From contig JAFYLH010000029.1 in NCBI GenBank assembly GCA_017537175.1, positions 1 through 64,000 of the forward strand: a DNA stretch of 64,000 nt, given 5' to 3'. Positions 23,353 to 30,738 of the stretch are shown in pieces. Position 1 is the stretch's first letter; each line of letters begins with the position of its first letter. The notes below the pieces were generated by a model, which ran no database searches, was not told the origin of the DNA, and worked only from the letters and a program-made list of their open reading frames with translations. The stretch is from Clostridia bacterium (GTDB lineage Bacteria > Bacillota > Clostridia > Oscillospirales > CAG-272). The position numbers and the translations under genes are program-made.

Positions 23353-25821
23353 TTAACTCTCGTCCGGCATCCAATCATCGGGGTTGCCGTCTACCGTCCA
23401 GTTGGAGGGAAGGCTGAACTGATGATGCTCGAGAGTAGAGATATAGTCGGCATATGCAAGGTTCAGCTCCTTGAACGCCTCAAAGTCTGCTTCGTTTCCC
23501 GAAAGCGCATACTTTCTGTATGCCATACATACCTCAACGTATCTCATCTGCAGAGCGCCGCGGCGGACGTTGAGTCTCTCGGTATCGTTGCTTGCCAGAG
23601 CCTCAGCCTTGTCCCAGAGGGATCTGAGATAATCATAATTTTCAAGGTACTGTTCATAGGTGATTACCTGATCCCAGCGGTTCTGAGTCCAGATATGCCA
23701 TTCGTTCTCATAGGCAAGATCGTGAGTAACCTCGATATATTCACGGATATAGGTCCAACCGTCACCGTAGAAGCCGCGCAGGAAGGTGTCAACGTGATTC
23801 CAGTATTCGGTCTCGGTCATATCGGTCTCCCACTGGAGCTTACCTGTAAGGTAGGTCTTAAGCTCGGGGAAGGATGCGTTGTGTGTACAGTCGCCCATTA
23901 CGTATGTGCCCCATACTCCGGTATCGTTATAGAGCTTGAAATTCTCATACATCTGATGGATAACAGGGAAAGGAAGGTCGGAGTAGTTACCGCCGATATA
24001 ATCCCATACAAAGAGGTTGGGACAGATAGCGGCATACGCCTTGTAAACGTTGTAGAACTCAATGTTACTGTTAGACTTGTTCTTACAGTTGGGATCGGTG
24101 ATTGCGTGTGCCGAGCATGCGTTGTCGGTACAGATACACATAATGATATTTTCGTTAATATCCCAAGACTCGGTGTTCTTTGGAGCAACACAGGTGTACT
24201 TGTATACCATGCCTACAATATAGTAATCGGCAAGATATTCCCAGCCCTCTTCCTTTGAGGCCTCCTGCACCGCATCCGCAACCATATCAAGGATGTTGAG
24301 GTAAGTGGAACAACGTCCGTACTGACGGTAAAAGTCACCGCAGACACAACCGTTACGAACATCCTCGGGGGTTCTGCCGTTACAGTAATAGTCACGGTCT
24401 GACTGGCATACCCATACCATATTGTTATTCGGCTTATTCTTGATACGTGTGATAACGTTTGCCACTATGTTAGCCTGAATATCGGGACGGGTAAGACAGG
24501 GATCGTTTGTCAGATAATAGTCGTCGTGGATACCGCTGCCGGTACCGTACTCCTCGGGGGAGATGGCAAACTCGGGCATGGTGTGCATCAGGTTGGCAAA
24601 AGAATACGCCGTATCCTCCTGAGCGCGAAGCTGTGCGGTCTGCTCGTATCTCTTGTTATAGTTCATACGGTACTTCATGTCGGTGGTCTCGGTATAGTAA
24701 AGATCAGCGGGGATCTTGACCGAGTTCTTGGGTGTGATCATCTCGATGGTCACAAGGAACTCGTAACCCAGATAGTTCTCACAGAACTCATATACCGCGT
24801 TATAGGTACCTGCATATTTTTCGTTGGAGGCAAGGATAAGATAGTTGCCCTGCACCTCTATGATAAGAGCATCGGAATCGTCTTCAAACTTAGCTCTGTC
24901 TATATTTACAAGTCCTCCGTCCTCACGGTTGGTCTTGCCTATGAGGATCTCCTTGTCGTTTGCTTCTATAGCTCTGGGCTCGGTGTCAGCCACAACAGGC
25001 AGATCAAGTCCGGTTGCCTGCTTGATATATTTATGAAGCTCGCTTGCAGCCTCTTTGCCGCTGTAGATCTCGCCCTCGGTGCCTGTAACACCGTAAACTA
25101 TGGTGTATTCGGACAGGTTATTTTCACCGATAAGCACCTCGCCTATGGGATACTCGGCATTATAGCGAAGCTCGCAGTAGCTCATAAGTATCTGAGCCGC
25201 CTGAGCTCTGGTCGCATTGCCGTTGGGATTGAGGATGGGAGCGCCCTTTTCTGTACCCATACCGTTGATCAATCCTGTGGTGGACATCCAGGTAATACCT
25301 TCCTTTGCCCAGGACTGAACCTTGTCCGCATCGGCAAACTTATTAAAAGCAGATTCCCTTACGTCGGTGATGTCGTAGCTATCCTCGCCTGCCGCATAGA
25401 GGGAAAGGATACGCGCCATCTGAGCTCTGGTGATCTTGCCGTTGGGATTAAAGGTAGTTTCGGTCATACCCGCAACGTAGTTCTTTTTGTTTGCCCATTC
25501 TACAGCCTTGGCATACCACTGGTTTACCGGAACATCGGTAAATACGGTCTTGCCTGTGTAGGCAGACTGGTCTGTACCCGACAGTCTGAACAGAACCGTT
25601 ACGAACATAGCTCTGGTCATGGTGGTATTAGGCGCAAAAAGGTCGCCTGCCGCGTTATTGGCAGAGAAAATGCCCTTTTCGTAGGTGTATTTTACCGCAT
25701 TATAGAACCAGTGGCTCTCCTTTACGTCCTTAAAGGGAAAAGCCTCGTCGGCAGACACCGACACGGGTATAATGCTCATCAGTGTGAATATCACAAGAAG
25801 TAATGAAATAAGTCTTTTCAT
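23353..25821 (-). CDS. SLH-domain DUF4838 surface protein (paralogue 4)
   Basis: 822 aa. The signal peptide (MKRLISLLLVIFTLMSIIPV, then SADE) differs from the other three paralogues, but the three SLH domains (about 25-205: FKDVKESHWFYNAV, FTDVPVNQWYAKAV, FADADKVQSWAKEGI) are very similar. The GH67-N-like domain has EILIGKTNREDGGLVNIDR and YLILASNEKYAGTYNAVYEF. The barrel is closest to paralogue 3 (NPNCKNKSNSN, VWDYIGGN) and has GCVCGDFYRQYGR near residue 493. It has its own consensus promoter, divergent from the uronate operon. AAAGGAG precedes the ATG. Confidence 0.88.
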   Translation of the reverse strand: MKRLISLLLVIFTLMSIIPVSVSADEAFPFKDVKESHWFYNAVKYTYEKGIFSANNAAGDLFAPNTTMTRAMFVTVLFRLSGTDQSAYTGKTVFTDVPVNQWYAKAVEWANKKNYVAGMTETTFNPNGKITRAQMARILSLYAAGEDSYDITDVRESAFNKFADADKVQSWAKEGITWMSTTGLINGMGTEKGAPILNPNGNATRAQAAQILMSYCELRYNAEYPIGEVLIGENNLSEYTIVYGVTGTEGEIYSGKEAASELHKYIKQATGLDLPVVADTEPRAIEANDKEILIGKTNREDGGLVNIDRAKFEDDSDALIIEVQGNYLILASNEKYAGTYNAVYEFCENYLGYEFLVTIEMITPKNSVKIPADLYYTETTDMKYRMNYNKRYEQTAQLRAQEDTAYSFANLMHTMPEFAISPEEYGTGSGIHDDYYLTNDPCLTRPDIQANIVANVITRIKNKPNNNMVWVCQSDRDYYCNGRTPEDVRNGCVCGDFYRQYGRCSTYLNILDMVADAVQEASKEEGWEYLADYYIVGMVYKYTCVAPKNTESWDINENIIMCICTDNACSAHAITDPNCKNKSNSNIEFYNVYKAYAAICPNLFVWDYIGGNYSDLPFPVIHQMYENFKLYNDTGVWGTYVMGDCTHNASFPELKTYLTGKLQWETDMTETEYWNHVDTFLRGFYGDGWTYIREYIEVTHDLAYENEWHIWTQNRWDQVITYEQYLENYDYLRSLWDKAEALASNDTERLNVRRGALQMRYVEVCMAYRKYALSGNEADFEAFKELNLAYADYISTLEHHQFSLPSNWTVDGNPDDWMPDES

Positions 25822-25850
25822 AGAGCCTGCTCCTTTTGATTTATGGGATA

Positions 25851-25879
25851 ATTATACCTTAAAATTATATACTTGTCAA
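25851..25879 (-). promoter_or_regulatory. Consensus promoter of SLH-DUF4838 paralogue 4
   Basis: Minus strand TTGACA (25879-25874), 17-base spacer, TATAAT (25856-25851). Confidence 0.85.
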
Positions 25880-25903
25880 TAATGATGAATTTTCTCAATT
25901 TCA

Positions 25904-25932
25904 TTGACATTGAACCTTGCTTTTGGTATAAT
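25904..25932 (+). promoter_or_regulatory. Consensus promoter of the uronate-isomerase-like operon
   Basis: TTGACA (25904-25909), 17-base spacer, TATAAT (25927-25932). It is back to back with the promoter of paralogue 4, with 24 bases between the two -35 boxes, so one regulator could act on both. Confidence 0.88.
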
Positions 25933-25975
25933 TACGGTGAATTATAATGCTATTTATTTAAAGGAGAATATAAAA

Positions 25976-27319
25976 ATGGCAAACAGAGAACTTGTAAAAA
26001 AGCTGTATGACGACATTTGGGATATGCCCCTTGTTGACCTTCATACACATCTTGACGCAGACCATCTTGCAGCAAGAGGTCTCCACGACATCCTTCTGTA
26101 TCATATGGTTATTTCCGACCTTTATGCAGCAGGCTGTCCCGACGGCGAAAGACTCTCCGAGGAGCCTACCGAGGAGGAAGCACTCTACCGTCTTGAGAGA
26201 GCTATCCCCTATGTTAAGCATATCCGCGGCACCAGCTGCTACTGGGGCGTTCGTATAATCCTTGAGGACCTCTACGGCTGGACCGAAGAGCTCAACGAGG
26301 ATAACTGGAGAGAGTGCCACGAGCTCATTAAGTCTAAGGGCTGCGGCGCAGACAGAGCTAAGGAAATTGCTAAGATGGCTAAGATCGAAAAGTCCTCCAC
26401 AGAGCTTTGGAGAGCTAAGGGCCACAAGCACGACGATATGCTTATGTACTCTCTTGAGTGGGCGTTCTTCTGCCGTGACCAGTGGGGCATCAACGATGCA
26501 GCACTTCTCGAGCTTGAGCACGCTTGGAACGAGGATATCCCCGGTCCGCCCCTTCCCATCGGTATCGACCCCGCAGTAGACTGCGCATATGAGAAGAAGA
26601 TCAAGACAGTTGATGATGTTAAGGCTGCCGTTCAGCACTATGTTGACCACATCGACTACGATAAGGTATTCTCCAACGCATCCCACTTCTCCACCACTCT
26701 TAACTACCACGATGTAACCGAAGAGGATATGGTAAAGGCTCTTGCTAACCGTGAGAACGCAGGCACCTGGGAGCGCGACGTTTACGCAAACTACATCAAC
26801 ACAATGTTCCTTGACAAGGTTCAGGAGATCAAGAGAACCACAGGTAAGGAAATTATCATTCAGTACTCTCTCGGTGCAGAGCCCCTGCCTCACGAGACAG
26901 GCTCCTACATGAGACCCGAGACCATCTTTGAGCTTGCAAACATCATCCACAAGTACAGCGATCTTAAGTTCGAGATCCACGTTGCTTCCCTGCATGCAGA
27001 CCAGGCTTGGTGTACTCTCTGCCGTGAGCTTCCTAACCTCAAGCTTGACGGTTTCTGGTGGCACAACTTCTTCCCCACCCATATCCGCCGCATCATCTCC
27101 GAAAGAATGGATATGCTTCCCTCCAACAATATCGTTGGCTTCTTCACCGATGCTTACTGTATGGACTGGTGCTATGCTAAGGCTAAGATGATCACAGTTC
27201 AGTACGCTGAGGTCGTTGCTCAGAAGATCGAAATGGGTCAGTTCGACTATGACACCGCTATCGGTATCGTTCGTGCTACTCTCGATGTAGACAGAAAGTT
27301 CTTCAGACTTGATGACTAA
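25976..27319 (+). CDS. Uronate-isomerase-like amidohydrolase-superfamily protein
   Basis: 447 aa from the ATG at 25976, which follows AAGGAG; the upstream open stretch from 25904 is the promoter. MPLVDLHTHLDADH carries the HxH metal site (His23, His25) of the amidohydrolase barrel. FEIHVASLHADQAW and LKLDGFWWHNFFP give further barrel positions, and the C-terminal NNIVGFFTDAYCMDWCYAKA has the catalytic TD as in uronate isomerase (UxaC). Length is close to UxaC (about 470). It would convert glucuronate or a similar uronate to the ketose. A PfkB kinase follows with an 8-base overlap, fitting a uronate pathway. A different amidohydrolase activity is possible, since sequence match to UxaC is partial. 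Confidence 0.72.
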   Translation: MANRELVKKLYDDIWDMPLVDLHTHLDADHLAARGLHDILLYHMVISDLYAAGCPDGERLSEEPTEEEALYRLERAIPYVKHIRGTSCYWGVRIILEDLYGWTEELNEDNWRECHELIKSKGCGADRAKEIAKMAKIEKSSTELWRAKGHKHDDMLMYSLEWAFFCRDQWGINDAALLELEHAWNEDIPGPPLPIGIDPAVDCAYEKKIKTVDDVKAAVQHYVDHIDYDKVFSNASHFSTTLNYHDVTEEDMVKALANRENAGTWERDVYANYINTMFLDKVQEIKRTTGKEIIIQYSLGAEPLPHETGSYMRPETIFELANIIHKYSDLKFEIHVASLHADQAWCTLCRELPNLKLDGFWWHNFFPTHIRRIISERMDMLPSNNIVGFFTDAYCMDWCYAKAKMITVQYAEVVAQKIEMGQFDYDTAIGIVRATLDVDRKFFRLDD

Positions 27320-28274
27320 TCAAATAATGAACAGAAAATTTGACATACTTTCCGCAGGACTGATGGTATACGATATGCTTGTCGGTCCTGTGGATGAAAG
27401 TGTATTCAGTGTAGATACCCTCCACCTTGACTCTGTAAACTACAAGACAGGCGGCGATGCGCTCAACGTAGCTCTTGATGCCGCAAAGCTTGGCATTAAT
27501 GTTTGCATGGGCGGTGTTGTAGGTAACGATATGCCCGGCAGATTCTTAAAGGAAGAAGCCGAAAGGGCAGGAGTAGACACCTCCGGTGTTGTGACCTCCA
27601 AGGAAAATATGACCTCTATCAGCGTTGTCCTCTGCGGCAACGACGGAAAGCGTAACTTTGCTTACTACGGTAAGGCAAATAACGAGTTTGACGGCAAGGG
27701 CATCTCTGACGAGCTGCTGGCCGACACCAAGCTCTTACATATCGGCAGTATGATGAGCCTGAGAGGTATGGAGGGTGAGCCCCTTTATGATCTCTTTAAG
27801 CGTGCAAAGGCACAGGGATGTATGACCGCAATGGACACCACCTGGCCCAAGGACGGCATCTGGCTGCCCAAGCTGGAAAAGGCTCTGCCCTACACCGATA
27901 TTTTTGTCCCCAGCATCTACGAGGCAAAGGAGCTCTGCGGTACCGAAAAGCCGGAAGAGATCGTCAAGTTCCTCCACGATAAGGGCGTTAAGATAGCAGG
28001 TGTTAAGCTGGGCAAGGACGGTATGTTTGTAGAGGACTTCTATCTGCCCGCATTTAACTGCGAAAAGGTAGTTGACACTACAGGTGCGGGAGATGCATTT
28101 ATCGGCGGCTTCCTCACAGGTATCGTTATGGGCAAGTCGGTATATGATGCCGCACTTCTCGGTTCTGCCGTTTCAAACATCTGTATCCGCGAGATCGGTG
28201 CCGTAGCTTCCGACCTCTCTATGGAAAAAGCAGAAAAGACAATAGAAATGTTCAAAGCAGGAACGTTAAAATAA
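27312..28274 (+). CDS. PfkB-family sugar kinase (possible 2-keto-3-deoxygluconate kinase)
   Basis: About 320 aa. The start is placed at the ATG at 27312, overlapping the isomerase stop by 8 bases; an ATG at 27327 is an alternative and neither has a clear ribosome-binding site, so coupling is likely. FDILSAGLMVYDML, YKTGGDALNVALDAAKLG (family GG motif, residues about 36-53) and the ATP/anion-hole motif VVDTTGAGDAFIGGFLTG near residue 253 define PfkB. Kinases next to uronate isomerases often phosphorylate KDG, which is the suggested role; ribokinase-like or other specificities are not excluded. A heptad repeat begins at its stop codon. Confidence 0.85.
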   Translation: MTNQIMNRKFDILSAGLMVYDMLVGPVDESVFSVDTLHLDSVNYKTGGDALNVALDAAKLGINVCMGGVVGNDMPGRFLKEEAERAGVDTSGVVTSKENMTSISVVLCGNDGKRNFAYYGKANNEFDGKGISDELLADTKLLHIGSMMSLRGMEGEPLYDLFKRAKAQGCMTAMDTTWPKDGIWLPKLEKALPYTDIFVPSIYEAKELCGTEKPEEIVKFLHDKGVKIAGVKLGKDGMFVEDFYLPAFNCEKVVDTTGAGDAFIGGFLTGIVMGKSVYDAALLGSAVSNICIREIGAVASDLSMEKAEKTIEMFKAGTLK

Positions 28275-28331
28275 TGCGGAGTGCGGAATGCGGAATGCGG
28301 AATTAAGGTTGATTTTCGCATTGCGAAAATC
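28272..28331 (+). repeat. Stop-codon heptad element plus hairpin (PfkB kinase)
   Basis: Directly after TAA (28272-28274): TGCGGAG, then TGCGGAA three times (28275-28302), TTAAGG (28303-28308) and the perfect hairpin GATTTTCGC-ATT-GCGAAAATC (28311-28331). The same module occurs in reverse near 49679-49707. Confidence 0.88.
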
Positions 28332-28355
28332 CTCACTTCATTAGGAGAATAAATA

Positions 28356-29825
28356 ATGATTAATATAGGTAACAGAAGAGAGTTGTTTGTTGACAACTTT
28401 CTTATCGACGAAGAAAAGACTACCGCCTCTGCCGTAGTTCACAAGCCTGTTAAGCGTGACGTAGCATTCACCCACGACGCACAGTGGGAGACTCTGGGTG
28501 CTGCATATCACAACATCGTCGTTACCCCCGAGGGCAAGAGATACATGTACTACAAGTCAATGCATCAGGACGTTAAGCCCGACGGCTGCGACGGTACAAT
28601 GCGCCGTATCTGTGTTATCCAGAGCGACGACGGTCTTAACTGGACACGTCCCGAATACGTTATCACACCCATCTTCGGCAGACGTATCGATGCTCCCGTA
28701 ACTAACGTAATCTCCGGTCTCTATGACTACTACGACAATATGTTCGTATTCTACGATACCAACCCCAACTGTCCCGAGGACGAGCGCTTCAAGGCTGTTT
28801 ACGGCGAGTGGGGTACAGGTATGTTCGGTTACGTAAGTGCTGACGGTATCAACTTCAGATTCCATCCCGGCGAAAACATCCATGAGATGATGCACAACTC
28901 TCTCATGATCTCCGGCAAGGATTCCGGCTGCTACTTTGACTCTCTTAACACAGTTTACTACAACCACGAGCTGGGCAAGTACGTTGCTTTCGTTCGCGGC
29001 TTCCACGTAGGTGACGATTACTATCCTCCGGATCCCGACGTTGACGATGCAGTTCGTGATATCCGTTACACAGTAAGTGACGATTTCTGGCACTGGAGCT
29101 ATCCTCAGGTATTCAAGTACAACGACGAGTACGATTATCAGCTCTATGCTAACGCAATCGCTCCCTACTACCGTGCTCCTCACATCTACTGTGCAACTCC
29201 CACCAGATACGTTGCATGGCCTGAGTGGAACGACTCCTTCGAGAAGCTCCCCAACGCAGAGGAGAGACGTCACAGACACAGAGGTAAGTCTATGAACGAC
29301 GCTATCTTTATGTCATCCCGTGACGGTCAGAACTGGTTCAGATACGGTGAAGCTTTCATGACCGCAGGTCCTGAGCATCACAGCAACTGGAAGTACGGTG
29401 ACTGCTATCCCTGTGTTGGCTTTACCGAAACTCCCGGTGAGATCAAGGGTACAGACCCCTACCTCTCTATGTTCTGTAAGGAAGACCATGAGGGCGAGCC
29501 CACCAAGCTCTACAGATATTCTCTGCGACTTGACGGCTTTGTTTCCAGAACAGCTACCCTCAAGCCTCAGATGCTTGTAACCAAGCCCTTCGTATATGAG
29601 GGTAAGGAGCTTGAGATCAACTTTGAGACCTCAGCGCTTGGCTATATGAAGTTCAAGCTTCGCGCAAACGACGGCACCGAGCTTTATTCCAAAGAAGTTA
29701 TGGGTAACAAGGTAGACCGTATCGTAGGCTTTGAAAACGGAACTCCTGCAGATCTCGCAGGCAAAGAGGTTGTCATGGAGATCGAAATGAGCGATGCTTC
29801 TATCTACTCATTCAAATTTAACTGA
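28356..29825 (+). CDS. Putative beta-propeller glycoside hydrolase
   Basis: 489 aa, no signal peptide. TTAGGAG precedes the ATG by 9 bases. It opens with the NRRELFVDNFLIDEEKT pattern of a poorly characterised family of five-bladed propeller proteins related in fold to GH32/GH43. Repeating blade motifs are visible: YMYYKS, CVIQSDDGLNWTRPEY, MFGYVSADGINFRFHP, YTVSDDFWHWSYPQ and FMSSRDGQNWFRYGEA. Acidic residues in these blades (for example RRIDAPVTNV) could be catalytic. A C-terminal beta-sandwich (about 410-489) follows. It is third in the uronate operon, so it may release the sugar the first two genes use. Activity is inferred. Confidence 0.75.
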   Translation: MINIGNRRELFVDNFLIDEEKTTASAVVHKPVKRDVAFTHDAQWETLGAAYHNIVVTPEGKRYMYYKSMHQDVKPDGCDGTMRRICVIQSDDGLNWTRPEYVITPIFGRRIDAPVTNVISGLYDYYDNMFVFYDTNPNCPEDERFKAVYGEWGTGMFGYVSADGINFRFHPGENIHEMMHNSLMISGKDSGCYFDSLNTVYYNHELGKYVAFVRGFHVGDDYYPPDPDVDDAVRDIRYTVSDDFWHWSYPQVFKYNDEYDYQLYANAIAPYYRAPHIYCATPTRYVAWPEWNDSFEKLPNAEERRHRHRGKSMNDAIFMSSRDGQNWFRYGEAFMTAGPEHHSNWKYGDCYPCVGFTETPGEIKGTDPYLSMFCKEDHEGEPTKLYRYSLRLDGFVSRTATLKPQMLVTKPFVYEGKELEINFETSALGYMKFKLRANDGTELYSKEVMGNKVDRIVGFENGTPADLAGKEVVMEIEMSDASIYSFKFN

Positions 29826-29846
29826 TTTAAACACAATAATTCAGTG

Positions 29847-29881
29847 AAAGGCATTTGACCGTATTGGTCAAATGCCTTTTT
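29847..29881 (+). terminator. Terminator of the uronate operon
   Basis: Stem AAAGGCATTTGACC with its perfect complement, loop GTATT, ending in five T. Confidence 0.9.
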
Positions 29882-29901
29882 CAGATGTGTTCAGCATATT
29901 C

Positions 29902-29930
29902 TTTACTTTATATATTATTTGTGATATAAT
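29902..29930 (+). promoter_or_regulatory. Promoter of hypothetical gene 29951
   Basis: TTTACT (29902-29907), 17-base spacer, TATAAT (29925-29930). Confidence 0.7.
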
Positions 29931-29950
29931 TTAATAAAGGCGGTGATTTG

Positions 29951-30634
29951 ATGATTATAAAGATTGCTCAAACTGCATCAAATATTAAACAAACCTATGA
30001 TGTTGAGGGAGAAAATTTTTATTATACCGGTAATGCAGGTAGTATCAGCAGCATGCAGCCTATAACACTTTCAAATAAAGAAAATACAATAAAAGGTGTT
30101 TATAATACTTCTAAGTGGATAAATTATATCCCTTTACGGTATTTGTTCGGTTATGCAAATCTGACAAGAATCTTTCTTATTTACGAAAACGATAATATAT
30201 ACGGAAGCATTGTGTTTTCAAAACACGGTTTTCTTAAAAATTGTTATATCATATCATTAGATAGCGGAGAAATCTTCCATTGTTACTGTTTATCACGCGG
30301 ATCTTTTGACTATGTTTCCATATACCAAGGTGACACTCAGATCGCCTTGATCGAAACTTACCTTTCGGTAAACGATCTTAAATATACTCATAAGCTCTAT
30401 ATCTTAAATGAATATGATCGATTTGCTGATACACTTTCATTTTTCGTTTTGTATTATGCAAGCTATAATTTTACCGAAAGAATGCATATGTCCTCGGGGT
30501 CAACTTATACTAAAGCCTGGAGTTTTTCAAAATATGCCGACAGATATGACCCCAAATGGCGAGAAACACATTTTCCAGACGAAAACTATTTCGGCAAAAC
30601 GAGTCTTATAAATAATTCATATGGAGATATTTAA
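29951..30634 (+). CDS. Hypothetical protein, possibly tubby/LURP-one-like beta-barrel
   Basis: 227 aa, not recognised with certainty. No signal peptide or membrane segment is visible. The pattern of alternating beta strands around YDVEGENFYYTGNAGS, IFLIYENDNIYGSIVFSKH and CYIISLDSGEIFHCYCLSR resembles tubby-C-terminal/LURP-one-like proteins, but this is weak. AAAGGCGGTG precedes the ATG. It is flanked by its own promoter and terminator, so it is a single-gene unit. It is more AT-rich than the genes on either side and uses AT-rich codons, which could mean later acquisition. Confidence 0.7.
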   Translation: MIIKIAQTASNIKQTYDVEGENFYYTGNAGSISSMQPITLSNKENTIKGVYNTSKWINYIPLRYLFGYANLTRIFLIYENDNIYGSIVFSKHGFLKNCYIISLDSGEIFHCYCLSRGSFDYVSIYQGDTQIALIETYLSVNDLKYTHKLYILNEYDRFADTLSFFVLYYASYNFTERMHMSSGSTYTKAWSFSKYADRYDPKWRETHFPDENYFGKTSLINNSYGDI

Positions 30635-30660
30635 AGCGAGGTGAAATCACCTCGCTTTTT
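30633..30660 (+). terminator. Terminator of hypothetical gene 29951
   Basis: Stem AAAGCGAGGTGA with its complement, minimal loop, then T tract. Confidence 0.85.
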
Positions 30661-30691
30661 GTTATTAAATTCCATTATCGGCAAAAAGAAA

Positions 30692-30717
30692 ATGCCATCT
30701 GCTTTCGCAGATGGCAT
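30692..30717 (-). terminator. Terminator of the opp operon
   Basis: Minus strand ATGCCATCTGC-GAAA-GCAGATGGCAT followed by TTTC and TTTTT. The GAAA tetraloop is typical of strong terminators. Confidence 0.88.
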
Positions 30718-30738
30718 TGTGTTATTAAAGCTTAGCGA

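Noticed and set aside
13147-25821. Many long plus-strand frames opposite the DUF4838 genes (for example 16089-17192, 21550-23277, 24526-25803)
   Set aside because: Same cause; the three opposite SLH genes even show similarity to each other only as mirror images of the real paralogues.
25904-25975. Upstream start of the uronate-isomerase-like gene
   Set aside because: The TTG is the -35 box of a perfect promoter; AAGGAG fits the ATG at 25976.
28275-28302. Simple sequencing or assembly artefact in heptad runs
   Set aside because: Units differ in sequence between loci and always follow the same rule at seven stops, which an artefact would not explain.
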